Positions 25,551 to 34,959 of a DNA stretch of 64,000 nt are shown here, piece by piece. The notes under the pieces were generated by a model. It saw only the letters and a list, made by a program, of their open reading frames with translations. It searched no databases and was not told where the DNA came from. The position numbers were made by a program, and so were the translations under genes. Every line of letters begins with the position of its first letter. Position 1 is the stretch's first letter. The stretch spans positions 1-64,000 of the forward strand of contig CASFCG010000003.1 in assembly GCA_949293295.1 (NCBI GenBank). Reading direction: 5' to 3'. The DNA is from an uncultured Cetobacterium sp. GTDB taxonomy: Bacteria; Fusobacteriota; Fusobacteriia; Fusobacteriales; Fusobacteriaceae.

Positions 25551-26603
25551 ATGGATTTACACGGTGGAAATATATATCGTTTTAAGAGAGAAGGAAAGGA
25601 AAAATTATTGGATTATAGTTCAAATATAAATCCTTTTGGTATTTCTGAAAGAGTAAAAGAGATAATTTTAAGAAATTTTGAGGAGATAGAAAGATATCCT
25701 GATATAGATTATGTAGAATTACGTGAGGCGATAGCACAGTATAATGATTGTGATAAAGATAATGTTGTGGTAGGAAATGGAGCAACAGAGGTTCTTTTTT
25801 TGTATATGAAAAGTATAGAAGGAAAAAAAGTTTTAATTATAGCTCCAACATTTTCCGAATATGAAAGAGCGGCTGAAATAGCGGGAAAAGAGGTTGTATT
25901 TATTGAGTATGGAAGAGGATTTGAGTTGGATGAAGAGAGATTATTGGAGAAAAGTGTTGAGTGTGATATAGTTGTTATTTGTAATCCAAATAATCCAACA
26001 GGAAAATTTCATGATTTAGAAAAGATAGAAAGAGTCGCAAATTACTTAGAGAAAAAAGATAAAAAACTGTTTATAGATGAAGCTTTTATCGAGTTTATCA
26101 CTGATTGGAAAAAGAAAACAGCTAGTAATTTGAGGAGAAAAAATATATTTGTCTTAAGAGCGTTAACAAAGTTTTTTGGAATGCCTGGAGTTAGACTGGG
26201 GTATGGATTATCTTATGATGATAAGTTATTAGAAAAAATGCACTCCATAAGAGAGCCTTGGAGTATTAATGCGATAGCTGAAATTGCAGGAAAAACAATA
26301 ATTTTTGACAAAAGTTATATTAATAAAACGAAAGAATGGATTGAGAGTGAAAGAGAATGGTTTTATAGAGAGTTATTAAAGATTGAAAAGATAACACCAA
26401 TAGAGACAAAAATAAATTTCATATTGATAGAATTAAGAAAACATAATGCAAAAGAGATTCAAGAAAGAATGATAGAGAAAGGAATTTTGATAAGAGATGC
26501 CTCAAATTTTAAATTTTTAACAGATAACTATATACGTTTAGCTATAAAAGATAGAGAAAATAATATAAAAGTATTGAAAAGTTTGGCAGAGGTGGTAAAA
26601 TGA
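25551..26603 (+). CDS. cobD: Threonine-phosphate decarboxylase (CobD type)
   Basis: PLP enzyme producing (R)-1-amino-2-propanol phosphate, the substrate of CbiB. The 350 residues have the aminotransferase class I/II fold: SSNINPFG at the start, CNPNNPTG, FIDEAFIEF and the PLP-lysine block RALTKFFGMPGVRLGYG. It resembles histidinol-phosphate aminotransferase, but its place after cbiB supports CobD. A 111-base gap precedes it, the longest in the operon. Its stop overlaps the cbiA ATG. Confidence 0.9.
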   Translation: MDLHGGNIYRFKREGKEKLLDYSSNINPFGISERVKEIILRNFEEIERYPDIDYVELREAIAQYNDCDKDNVVVGNGATEVLFLYMKSIEGKKVLIIAPTFSEYERAAEIAGKEVVFIEYGRGFELDEERLLEKSVECDIVVICNPNNPTGKFHDLEKIERVANYLEKKDKKLFIDEAFIEFITDWKKKTASNLRRKNIFVLRALTKFFGMPGVRLGYGLSYDDKLLEKMHSIREPWSINAIAEIAGKTIIFDKSYINKTKEWIESEREWFYRELLKIEKITPIETKINFILIELRKHNAKEIQERMIEKGILIRDASNFKFLTDNYIRLAIKDRENNIKVLKSLAEVVK

Positions 26604-27913
26604 AAGGCTTTGTTATAGGTGGAGTGAGTAGCGGTATAGGAAAGACCACTGTATCAATGGGGTTGATGTCTTTGTTTGAGAGTGTATCCCCTTTTAAGAT
26701 TGGACCAGACTACATAGATACCACTTTTCATCAATTTGTAACAGGAAATAAAAGTTATAATTTAGACCTTTTTATGATGGGAGAAGAAGGGGTAAAATAC
26801 TCTTTTTACAAACATCACAAAGGGATATCTATAGTAGAGGGAGTAATGGGGCTATATGATGGAATAGACCATAGTTTAGATAATAATAGCACTGCTCATT
26901 TAGCAAGAGTTTTGGATTTACCAGTTATTTTAATTGTAAATGGTGGTGGAAAAAGTACAAGTATAGCTGCTGAAATATTAGGGTATAAGATGTTAGATAG
27001 GAGAGTAAATATAGCAGGAGTAATTATAAGTAAAACTACTGAAGCTATGTATAATCACTATAAAGAAGCAATAGAAAAGTATACAGGAATAGAGTGTATA
27101 GGATATCTTCCTAAAGATGAGACTTTAGCAGTATCAAGTAGACATCTTGGTCTTTTGCAAGCTTATGAAATAGATGATTTAAAGGAAAAAACACAAAAGC
27201 TAAAGGAGATTTTAGAAAAAACCATTGATGTAAAAAGGCTTTTAGAGATAGCAGAATTGGGAGAAAGAGAGTATAATAAAAATCCCTTTGAAAATGCAAA
27301 GGATAAATATAAAGGGCTAAAGGTAGGAATAGCAAAAGATAGTGCCTTTACCTTTTACTATAATGACAATCTTGAACTAATGGAGCATATGGGAATGGAG
27401 TTAATCTCCTTTTCTCCCATAGAGGATAAAAAGATACCAGAGGTAGATTTATTATACTTTGGGGGTGGATACCCTGAAAACTATGGAAAAGAGCTATCTA
27501 AGAACAAAAGCATGATAGAAAGCATAAGAGAGTATCACTCTAAAAATGGGAAAATTTATGGAGAGTGTGGTGGATTTATGTATCTAACTAAGGGAATAGA
27601 GCTTTTAGATGGAAGTAGTATTCCATTATGTGATATTATAAAATGTACTATTCAGATGAGAGATAAGTTAGATATATCTAGATTTGGATACATTTCAATT
27701 TGTGACAAAGATAATATATTAGGGCGAGGGCATGAATTTCACTATTCTAAAATATCTAAAATAGAAAAGGACACTAGAGAGTATCAAGGAGTAAAGCCAA
27801 ATGGCAAAAATTGGAGTTGTGTTTTTAAAGAGAAAAATTGTAGAGCTGGATATCCACATATACACTTTTTCAAAAGTTTGGGCTATTTAGATAAAATTAT
27901 AAAAGGGAGTTGA
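26600..27913 (+). CDS. cbiA: Cobyrinic acid a,c-diamide synthase
   Basis: Glutamine- and ATP-dependent amidation of cobyrinic acid. The 437 residues have a P-loop GVSSGIGKTT (8-17) and a C-terminal amidotransferase with Cys323 in GECGGFMYL; His is in HIHFFKSLG near the end. It overlaps cobD by four bases (ATGA). Confidence 0.96.
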   Translation: MKGFVIGGVSSGIGKTTVSMGLMSLFESVSPFKIGPDYIDTTFHQFVTGNKSYNLDLFMMGEEGVKYSFYKHHKGISIVEGVMGLYDGIDHSLDNNSTAHLARVLDLPVILIVNGGGKSTSIAAEILGYKMLDRRVNIAGVIISKTTEAMYNHYKEAIEKYTGIECIGYLPKDETLAVSSRHLGLLQAYEIDDLKEKTQKLKEILEKTIDVKRLLEIAELGEREYNKNPFENAKDKYKGLKVGIAKDSAFTFYYNDNLELMEHMGMELISFSPIEDKKIPEVDLLYFGGGYPENYGKELSKNKSMIESIREYHSKNGKIYGECGGFMYLTKGIELLDGSSIPLCDIIKCTIQMRDKLDISRFGYISICDKDNILGRGHEFHYSKISKIEKDTREYQGVKPNGKNWSCVFKEKNCRAGYPHIHFFKSLGYLDKIIKGS

Positions 27914-27916
27914 AAA

Positions 27917-28564
27917 ATGAGCACATATATAAAAGTACCAGAGGATATTGAAAAAAGAAGTTTTGAGATAATAGAGGAAGAATTAGGAGAAAAGGTAAAA
28001 AGTTTTAGTGATAAAGAACTTCCAATAGTAAAAAGAGTGATACATACAACTGCAGATTTTGAATATGCAGATTTAATTGAGTTTCAAAATGGTGCTATAG
28101 AAAGTGGTATGGAAGCTTTAGAAAAAGGTTGTAAAATCTATTGTGATACCAATATGATAGTAAATGGACTAAGTAAAGTAGCTCTAGGAAAATTTAATTC
28201 TATGGCATACTGCTTAGTTTCAGATGAAGAGGTAATAAAAGAGGCAAAATCTAGAGGAGTTACACGTTCTATAGTAGGTATGGAAAAAGCTGGAAAAGAT
28301 AGAGATACTAAGATATTTTTAATAGGTAATGCTCCAACAGCTCTGTATCAATTAAAAGAGATGATAGAGAAAAATGAGATTGAAAAACCAGCTTTGGTAG
28401 TAGGAGTTCCTGTTGGATTTGTAGGGGCTAGTGAATCTAAAGACGAGTTTAAATCTTTAGGAATACCGTATATCACTATAAATGGTAGAAAGGGAGGAAG
28501 TACAGTAGCAGTAGCTATTCTACATGGGATACTTTATCAGATGTACAAAAGAGAGGGATTTTAA
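27917..28564 (+). CDS. cbiC: Cobalt-precorrin-8 methylmutase
   Basis: Moves the C-11 methyl group to C-12, giving cobyrinic acid. The 215 residues carry the active-site histidine His43 in RVIHTTADFEY, plus GNAPTAL and GVPVGFVGA. It lies three bases after cbiA and directly abuts cbiD. Confidence 0.96.
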   Translation: MSTYIKVPEDIEKRSFEIIEEELGEKVKSFSDKELPIVKRVIHTTADFEYADLIEFQNGAIESGMEALEKGCKIYCDTNMIVNGLSKVALGKFNSMAYCLVSDEEVIKEAKSRGVTRSIVGMEKAGKDRDTKIFLIGNAPTALYQLKEMIEKNEIEKPALVVGVPVGFVGASESKDEFKSLGIPYITINGRKGGSTVAVAILHGILYQMYKREGF

Positions 28565-29689
28565 ATGTCTGAAAACTTAAAAAGTGGTTATACTACTGGA
28601 ACCTGCTCAGCTGTAGGAATAAAGGCGGGATTAGAGGCTTTATTAAATGATAGATATCTGGACAAGGTTGAATTTACTACTTTAAATGGAAAAAATATAG
28701 TAGTTCCTATATCTAAAATAAGAGTTAGAAAAAATCTAGTAAGTGTAGCTGTTACCAAGGATGCTGGAGATGACCCAGATGTGACTAATGGTATAAATAT
28801 ATGTAGTAGAATAAAATTAGTTGATAAATTACCTCAAAGAGAGGATGGAATATACTTTAAAAATTTTCTCTTGTTAGGAGGAAGAGGGGTAGGAAAAGTG
28901 ACCAAGCTTGGATTACAAGCAGAAGTAGGAAAACCCGCTATTAATCCTGGTCCTTTAAAGATGATAGAGAGAGTAGCTGATGATTTTTTAGAGAAAAAAG
29001 AAAAAAAAGCTATAATAACTATTTATGTTCCTGAGGGGAGAAAAAAGGCTAAAAAGACTTTTAACCCAAAGCTAGGAATAGTAGGGGGAATTTCTATTTT
29101 AGGCTCTACTGGAATAGTAAAACCTATGAGTGAAGAAGCACTGAAAGATTCTCTATTTGTAGAATTGAAAGTTTTAAAGATGAGTAAAAATCGAGATTGG
29201 GTTATATTTACCTTTGGGAACTATAGTAGAGATTACTGTGAAAAATTAGGACTGGATTTGGAACAAACTGTGGTAATAAGCAATTATGTAGGTTTTATGG
29301 TAGATTCAGCTGTAAAACTAGGATTTAAAAAAGTTATCCTTTTAGGGCATATTGCTAAAGCTATAAAAATAGCTGGGGGAATATTTAATACTCACAGTAA
29401 AGTTGCAGATGCTCGTATGGAAATAATGGGAGCTAATGCTTTTTTGTGTGGTGAGGCAAGTGAAAATATTTATAAAATATTAGAAGCTAATAGTGTGGAA
29501 GAAGCTTGTAACTACATAGAAAAAAAAGAATTTTTTAATTTCATAGCTAACAAAGTGAAAAAAAGAGTTGAAGAGTATTCAAAAGATGAGCTTAAGTGTG
29601 AAGTGCTACTCTTTTCTTTTAGTGGAGCTACTCTTGGTTATAGTGATAATTTTTATAAAATGGCAGGTGAGTTCTCTGAAAAAGGTTAA
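28565..29689 (+). CDS. cbiD: Cobalt-precorrin-5B C1-methyltransferase
   Basis: S-adenosylmethionine-dependent methylation at C-1 in the oxygen-independent pathway. The 374 residues begin LKSGYTTGTCSA, the family hallmark, with GGRGVGKVT and NPGPL downstream. The ATG directly follows the cbiC stop. The 3' end overlaps cbiE. Confidence 0.96.
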   Translation: MSENLKSGYTTGTCSAVGIKAGLEALLNDRYLDKVEFTTLNGKNIVVPISKIRVRKNLVSVAVTKDAGDDPDVTNGINICSRIKLVDKLPQREDGIYFKNFLLLGGRGVGKVTKLGLQAEVGKPAINPGPLKMIERVADDFLEKKEKKAIITIYVPEGRKKAKKTFNPKLGIVGGISILGSTGIVKPMSEEALKDSLFVELKVLKMSKNRDWVIFTFGNYSRDYCEKLGLDLEQTVVISNYVGFMVDSAVKLGFKKVILLGHIAKAIKIAGGIFNTHSKVADARMEIMGANAFLCGEASENIYKILEANSVEEACNYIEKKEFFNFIANKVKKRVEEYSKDELKCEVLLFSFSGATLGYSDNFYKMAGEFSEKG

Positions 29690-30302
29690 TATTGTAGGTT
29701 TAGGTCCAGGGAATGTAGAGTATATTACAAAATCTGGGATAGATATTATAAAAAAATGTGATATAGCAATAGGAGGAGCTAGACAGCTTGAAGAGGTTGC
29801 GCCATTATTATCTTTTGATTGTGAAAAATATACCTTAGGAAAATTATCTGATGTAATAGAGTACATAAATAATAATAGAGACAGAGATATAGCTGTAATT
29901 GTATCTGGGGATACTGGTTTTTATAGTTTACTTACCTTTATGAGGAAATACTATTCGAGGGATGAGTTAAATGTAATTCCGGGAATATCTTCATATCAAT
30001 ATCTTTTTGCTCGTATAGGAGAGGTATGGCAAGATTACAGATTAATCAGCGTACATGGAAGAGATACAGAGTATACAGAGGCTTTATTTCAGGAAAAAGG
30101 TATAGTTTTACTTACTGATAATATTAATAACCCTTATACAATAGCTAAAAATATCTATGAAGCTGGACATAGAGATGTAGAGATTGTAGTGGGAGAAAGA
30201 CTTTCATATCCAGATGAAAAAATAACATTTTTAGATATAGATGATTATGAGAAACTTAATAGAGAGTTTTCTATTAATGTAGTGATAGTAAGAAAAAAGT
30301 AA
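29667..30302 (+). CDS. cbiE: Cobalt-precorrin-7 C5-methyltransferase
   Basis: SAM-dependent tetrapyrrole methylase acting at C-5. The core starts VNIVGLGPGN, with VSGDTGFYSLL and GISSYQYLFARIG following. The start is uncertain: no ATG is in frame near the core. The GTG at 29667 (overlapping cbiD by 23 bases) is used here, but a CTG at 29676, better spaced from AGGTGAG, is also possible. It is separate from cbiT, unlike fused CobL proteins. Confidence 0.9.
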   Translation: MSSLKKVNIVGLGPGNVEYITKSGIDIIKKCDIAIGGARQLEEVAPLLSFDCEKYTLGKLSDVIEYINNNRDRDIAVIVSGDTGFYSLLTFMRKYYSRDELNVIPGISSYQYLFARIGEVWQDYRLISVHGRDTEYTEALFQEKGIVLLTDNINNPYTIAKNIYEAGHRDVEIVVGERLSYPDEKITFLDIDDYEKLNREFSINVVIVRKK

Positions 30303-30324
30303 AATAGAAAGGAAAGAAAAGAAT

Positions 30325-30897
30325 TTGCATATATATGATAAAGAGTTTATACAAAGAGAGTTACCCATGACAAAACAGGAGGTAAGAGCAATATCAATAG
30401 CTAAATTACAGCTTGAAGAGAGTTGTGTTTTAATAGATGTTGGAGCAGGAACGGGCACAATAGCAATAGAGGCGGCAAGATATCTAAAAAAGGGAAAAGT
30501 TTTTGCTATTGAAAAGGAGATAAAAGGAATAGGAACGTTGAGGGAGAATATTGAGAAAATAGGTGTAAAAAATGTGGAGGTTATTGTTGGAAGAGCTCCA
30601 GAAAAAATACCAAATGTAGAGTATGATAGAATGTTTATAGGTGGTTCAACAGGAAGTATGAGGAGTATAGTTCAACATTTTATGAAATATTCAGCCGAAA
30701 GAGCTAGAGTTGTGATAAACATAATAACACTGGAGAGTTTAAATGAAACAGTGGAAATTTTAAAAGAGTTTGATTTTAGTGATGTTGAGATTGTGAATGT
30801 GATGATTTCAAGAGCGAAAAAAGCAGGAAATTATACAATGATGTATGGTGAAAATCCCATATATATAATAACGGCGATAAAAGGGAAAAGTGTATGA
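30325..30897 (+). CDS. cbiT: Cobalt-precorrin-6B C15-methyltransferase (decarboxylating)
   Basis: Decarboxylates the C-12 acetate and methylates C-15. The 190 residues have a class I methyltransferase fold with DVGAGTGTIAIEA as SAM motif I and the family lead-in ELPMTKQEVRA. The start is TTG at 30325, fixed by the expected N-terminus; the ribosome site (AGGA) is 12 bases away, so translation may be modest. Confidence 0.94.
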   Translation: MHIYDKEFIQRELPMTKQEVRAISIAKLQLEESCVLIDVGAGTGTIAIEAARYLKKGKVFAIEKEIKGIGTLRENIEKIGVKNVEVIVGRAPEKIPNVEYDRMFIGGSTGSMRSIVQHFMKYSAERARVVINIITLESLNETVEILKEFDFSDVEIVNVMISRAKKAGNYTMMYGENPIYIITAIKGKSV

Positions 30898-30933
30898 CGT
30901 GATTTATCAATAAAAACAAAGAGGAGAGAAACC

Positions 30934-31656
30934 ATGAGAGGAAAATTATACGGAATTGGTGTGGGGGTTGGAAATCCGAACCAACTTACATTAAAAGCTA
31001 TAAATACGCTAAAAAAATTAGATGTTGTTGTTGTTCCAGAAGCAAAGAAAGATGAGGGAAGTACGGCGTATAGTATTGTAAAGGATTATTTAAAAGAGGG
31101 CGTAGAAGTGATTTTTATGGAGTTTCCAATGCTTAAGAATCCCAATGATAGAATAGAGAGTAGGAAAACAAATACACAACTTATAGAGAAGATTTTAAAT
31201 AGTGGAAAAGATATAGGATTTTTGACGATAGGGGACCCGATGACATATAGTACATATATATACATTCTTGAAAATATTGATAGCAAGGTAAGGGTTGAAA
31301 CTATTGCGGGAATAAGCTCTTTTGCAGATATCAGTTCAAGGTTGAATATACCTTTAGTAATAGGAGATGAAAGTCTGAAAATTGTTTCACTTAATTCAAA
31401 AGTTGATATAAAAAAGGAGATAGAAACAGCAGACAATATTGTTTTTATGAAGATAAGTAGAGATTTTGAAAGATTGAAACTAGCTCTGATAGAAACTGGT
31501 AATATTAATAATGTTGTATTGGTTGAGAATGCTGGCAAGGAGAAGCAAAAAATCTTTTATGAGATAGAAAAATTGGAGCAGAAAGATATACATTATTTTT
31601 CGACTATGATTTTAAAAAAAGGAGGAATGGAACAATGGAAAAGGTCTATTTCATAG
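30934..31656 (+). CDS. cbiL: Cobalt-factor II / precorrin-2 C20-methyltransferase
   Basis: SAM-dependent methylation at C-20, the first ring-modifying step after cobalt insertion. The 240 residues start GKLYGIGVGVGNPNQLTLKA; FLTIGDPMTYSTY and ETIAGISSF match the family. It has a GGAGAG site and overlaps cbiF by 22 bases. Confidence 0.95.
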   Translation: MRGKLYGIGVGVGNPNQLTLKAINTLKKLDVVVVPEAKKDEGSTAYSIVKDYLKEGVEVIFMEFPMLKNPNDRIESRKTNTQLIEKILNSGKDIGFLTIGDPMTYSTYIYILENIDSKVRVETIAGISSFADISSRLNIPLVIGDESLKIVSLNSKVDIKKEIETADNIVFMKISRDFERLKLALIETGNINNVVLVENAGKEKQKIFYEIEKLEQKDIHYFSTMILKKGGMEQWKRSIS

Positions 31657-32399
31657 GAGCTGGACCGGGAGACCCAGAGCTTTTAACCTTGAAAGGACAT
31701 AGGTTAATAGGAGAGGCGGATGTGATTATTTTTGCGGGTTCTCTTGTTCCGGAGGAGGTCATAAGTCATCATAAGAAAGAAGCTTTAATTTATAATTCTG
31801 CTAAATTGAGTTTAGAAGAGATAGTTGAAATAATGGTAGATGCAATACAAAGTGGAAAGAGAGTAGTGAGAGTACATACAGGCGACCCAGCAATATTTGG
31901 AGCACATAGAGAACAGATGGATTTATTAGATAGTTATGGAATAGAGTATGAGGTTGTACCTGGAGTAAGTTCATTTTTAGCATCAGCAGCAGCATTAAAA
32001 AAAGAGTTCACATTACCGGAAATATCTCAGACTGTAATCTGTACAAGAATAGCAGGAAGAACTCCAGTACCAGAGAAAGAATCATTAGAGAGTCTGGCTA
32101 CTCATAGAGCTTCTATGGCAATATTTTTATCTGTTCACATGATAGGGGATGTGGTAAAAAGCTTAGCTACTTCTTACCCTATGGCAACTCCAATAGCTGT
32201 AGTCCAGAGAGCCAGTTGGGCAGATGAAAAAATTGTAGTAGGAACTTTAGAAACGATAGAGAGTAAAGTGAAAAAAGCAGGAATATCCAAAACAGCTCAA
32301 ATATTAGTGGGAGATTTTTTAGGGAATAAATGTAAAAAATCCAAACTATATGATAAAACTTTTACCCATGAGTTTAGAGAGGGGGATTATAAAAAATAG
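31635..32399 (+). CDS. cbiF: Cobalt-precorrin-4 C11-methyltransferase
   Basis: SAM-dependent methylation at C-11. The 254 residues show VYFIGAGPGDPELLTLKG, VRVHTGDPAIFGA and EVVPGVSSFLASAAAL, the typical CbiF/CobM blocks. It uses a GGAGG site inside the end of cbiL. Confidence 0.96.
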   Translation: MEKVYFIGAGPGDPELLTLKGHRLIGEADVIIFAGSLVPEEVISHHKKEALIYNSAKLSLEEIVEIMVDAIQSGKRVVRVHTGDPAIFGAHREQMDLLDSYGIEYEVVPGVSSFLASAAALKKEFTLPEISQTVICTRIAGRTPVPEKESLESLATHRASMAIFLSVHMIGDVVKSLATSYPMATPIAVVQRASWADEKIVVGTLETIESKVKKAGISKTAQILVGDFLGNKCKKSKLYDKTFTHEFREGDYKK

Positions 32400-32427
32400 T
32401 TGAAGAGTAGAGTTTAATGGAGGGAAT

Positions 32428-33222
32428 ATGTTATTTTTAGAGGTTGATTATGATATAAAAGATAAAGTAAAAGCCTTAGGAGCAAGATGGAATCCAGAAA
32501 TAAAAAAATGGTATGTGGAAAAGAAAGAAGATTATATTAAATTTGCTCAATATATATTAAAAGATACTACAGATGCTATTATAGTAAAAGATTACATTTA
32601 TCTGGTAGTTACAAAGAGAATATGCTGGAAATGTAAAAAAGAAACAGATGTTATTGCGTTATGTATTCCTAATAGAATAGAATTTATAAATAAACCATTA
32701 TATAGATGGAAAAATGGTGAGTTTTACGAAGAAAGTCAAAAATATAATTATAAAAAATTTAATTTTTCTGAAAGAGAATATGAAATAAAGAATGTATTAA
32801 GCTATGATATAATATGTTTGGGAAATATCTCTAAAAAAATATTGGATTCAATCAAAGATAAATATAATTACAAATTAAAGTATTCACACACAACTCAAAG
32901 TAAAGATTATGCTAACTGTTGTAAACATTGTGATTCTTTGCAAGGAGATTTTTTTCTATTAGCAGAAATAGACTCTCCTTTTCATGTGACAGGAAAAGAA
33001 ACAGCTAAAAAATTGACATTTATAAAATATACACTAAAAAATGATTTTATTGTATCTGGATATACATCAATGAAAACTAAACTAAAAAATGATTTTATTT
33101 TATACGGTCATGCATCTCCTATAACATCAGCTTCTAATTATAGTGAAGAAGATGAGAAAAATGATATTGAAAGTTTTTCAGCTTTTATTGACTCAAATAT
33201 AGAGATAGATGATATTATTTAA
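32428..33222 (+). CDS. DUF5710-type protein with cysteine pairs, inserted in the cobalamin operon
   Basis: The 264-residue protein has an N-terminal DUF5710-like domain (about 1-45; KALGARWNPEIKKWYV is the tell-tale block). A cysteine-rich part follows: WKCKKE with a later ALC, and NCCKHCDSL near residues 168-176, suggestive of metal binding. The C-terminus is acidic and contains a short internal repeat (LKNDFI twice, near 200-225). There is no methylase, amidotransferase or transporter motif. It sits between cbiF (28 bases) and cbiG (26 bases) on the same strand with a good GGAGG site, so it is co-transcribed, but it is not a known cobalamin gene. It may be a cargo insertion. Confidence 0.7.
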   Translation: MLFLEVDYDIKDKVKALGARWNPEIKKWYVEKKEDYIKFAQYILKDTTDAIIVKDYIYLVVTKRICWKCKKETDVIALCIPNRIEFINKPLYRWKNGEFYEESQKYNYKKFNFSEREYEIKNVLSYDIICLGNISKKILDSIKDKYNYKLKYSHTTQSKDYANCCKHCDSLQGDFFLLAEIDSPFHVTGKETAKKLTFIKYTLKNDFIVSGYTSMKTKLKNDFILYGHASPITSASNYSEEDEKNDIESFSAFIDSNIEIDDII

Positions 33223-33248
33223 AATTAAATTTATTGGAGAGGGAAACT

Positions 33249-34235
33249 ATGAGAATTGCATTTTGGAGTGTAACTCGTGGAGCTGGAGAGGTTGCTAAAA
33301 AAATTAGTAAAAAAATAGGTGGGGATGTATATACTCTAAAAAAATTTCAGACAGAAAATACTATACAGATAGATGATTTCAGTGAGGAACTAGAAAAAAA
33401 TTTTAATTTATATGATGGACATATTTTTATAATGGCTACTGGAATAGTGATTAGAAAAATAGCTCCTCTCATAAAGAGCAAAGATATAGACCCAGCTGTT
33501 TTGGTAGTAGATGAGGGAGAAAATTTTGTAATCTCTCTTATTTCTGGACATATAGGGGGAGCTAATGAGTTAGCTTATAAAGTTGCTCAAAGCTACTCTC
33601 TAACTCCTATAATAACAACTAGTTCAGATATTACCGGAAAGATAGCGATAGATACATTGGCACAAAAGCTAAATTGTGAAATGGAATCTCTTACTAAGGC
33701 TAAAGAGATAACTTCTTTAATAGTTGATAATAAAAATGTAGATATACTTCTTCCAAAAAATGTAAAAATAGGGGAGAGTGAAAATTCAGCTGGGGTAGTG
33801 GTGGTATCTAATAAAAAAAATATAGATATAATGAGATTATACCCTAAAAATCTCATAGTAGGAATAGGGTGTAAAAGAGGAACTTCAAAGGAAGAGTTAG
33901 TAAAAGGATTGGATACAGTGATGAAAAAACATAATCTTGCCTATGAAAGTATTAAAAAAATAGCAACTGTAGATATAAAAGCCAATGAAATAGGAATAAT
34001 TGAATTAGCTAAAGATTTAGGTAGAAACCTAGTAATTATTACAAGAGAGGATATAAAAAAGGTAGAGGATGATTTTATAGGTTCAGAATTTGTTAAAAAT
34101 CAGATAGGTGTAGGTTGTGTATCAGAGCCTTGTGCACTACTTGCTTCCAATGGAAATGGTAATTTTTTAGAACAAAAATATGTATATAATGGGATAACAA
34201 TATCAATTTATGAGGAGAAATTTGGCGATGAGTAA
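33249..34235 (+). CDS. cbiG: Cobalt-precorrin-5A hydrolase
   Basis: Opens the delta-lactone ring with loss of the C-20 carbon as acetaldehyde. The 328 residues contain an N-terminal half with FIMATGIVIRKIAP, the central VSLISGHIGGANELA-like block (read here as ISLISGHIGGANEL) and a C-terminal CobE-like half starting LIVGIGCKRGTSKEEL. The ATG at 33249 after GGAGAGG is chosen over an in-frame TTG at 33234. Confidence 0.96.
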   Translation: MRIAFWSVTRGAGEVAKKISKKIGGDVYTLKKFQTENTIQIDDFSEELEKNFNLYDGHIFIMATGIVIRKIAPLIKSKDIDPAVLVVDEGENFVISLISGHIGGANELAYKVAQSYSLTPIITTSSDITGKIAIDTLAQKLNCEMESLTKAKEITSLIVDNKNVDILLPKNVKIGESENSAGVVVVSNKKNIDIMRLYPKNLIVGIGCKRGTSKEELVKGLDTVMKKHNLAYESIKKIATVDIKANEIGIIELAKDLGRNLVIITREDIKKVEDDFIGSEFVKNQIGVGCVSEPCALLASNGNGNFLEQKYVYNGITISIYEEKFGDE

Positions 34236-34959
34236 AGGAAAAATATATGTGGTGGGGATAGGTCCAGGAAATATAGAGAATATGACAATAAAGGCGTATA
34301 ATATTTTGAAAAAAGTAGATGTAATAGTTGGATATACTACATACGTGAATTTAATAAAAGAGGAGTTCTCTGACAAGGAATTCTATATATCTGGAATGAA
34401 AAAAGAGATTGAAAGATGTGAAAAAGTTTTAGAGTTAGCAAGAGAGGGAAAAACAGTGGCTCTAATTAGTAGTGGAGATGCTGGAATATATGGAATGGCT
34501 GGTATAATGTTAGAGGTTGCTCAAAAAGGAGACTACGAGGTCGAGATTATTCCAGGAATGACGTCAGTGTTAGCAGGAGTATCATTAGTAGGAGCTCCTT
34601 TGATGCATGATAACGCAATAATTAGTTTGAGTGATTTGTTAACTGAATGGGAAATAATAAAAAGTAGAGTTGAAAAAGCTGCACAAGCTGATTTTGTAAT
34701 ATCTTTATACAATCCAAAAAGCAGAGGTAGAACAACGCAAATTATTAAGACTAGAGAGATAATGTTAAAATATAAATCCTCTAAAACACCTGTCGCGATA
34801 TTAAGAAATATCGGAAGAGAAAAGGAAGAGTATATTTTGACAGATTTAGAAGAGTTTTTGAATTATGAGATTGATATGTTTACAATTATAGTAATCGGAA
34901 ATTCAAACACATATATATCCAATGGAAAGATGATAACTCCAAGAGGATATAAGTTATGA
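34228..34959 (+). CDS. cbiH: Cobalt-precorrin-3 C17-methyltransferase
   Basis: Contracts the ring and methylates C-17. The 243 residues begin GKIYVVGIGPGNIENMT, with ALISSGDAGIYGMAG and YNPKSRGR downstream. The ATG at 34228 overlaps the cbiG stop by eight bases; an upstream in-frame ATG at 34210 lies inside cbiG before the GAGGAG site and is less likely. Confidence 0.95.
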   Translation: MSKGKIYVVGIGPGNIENMTIKAYNILKKVDVIVGYTTYVNLIKEEFSDKEFYISGMKKEIERCEKVLELAREGKTVALISSGDAGIYGMAGIMLEVAQKGDYEVEIIPGMTSVLAGVSLVGAPLMHDNAIISLSDLLTEWEIIKSRVEKAAQADFVISLYNPKSRGRTTQIIKTREIMLKYKSSKTPVAILRNIGREKEEYILTDLEEFLNYEIDMFTIIVIGNSNTYISNGKMITPRGYKL

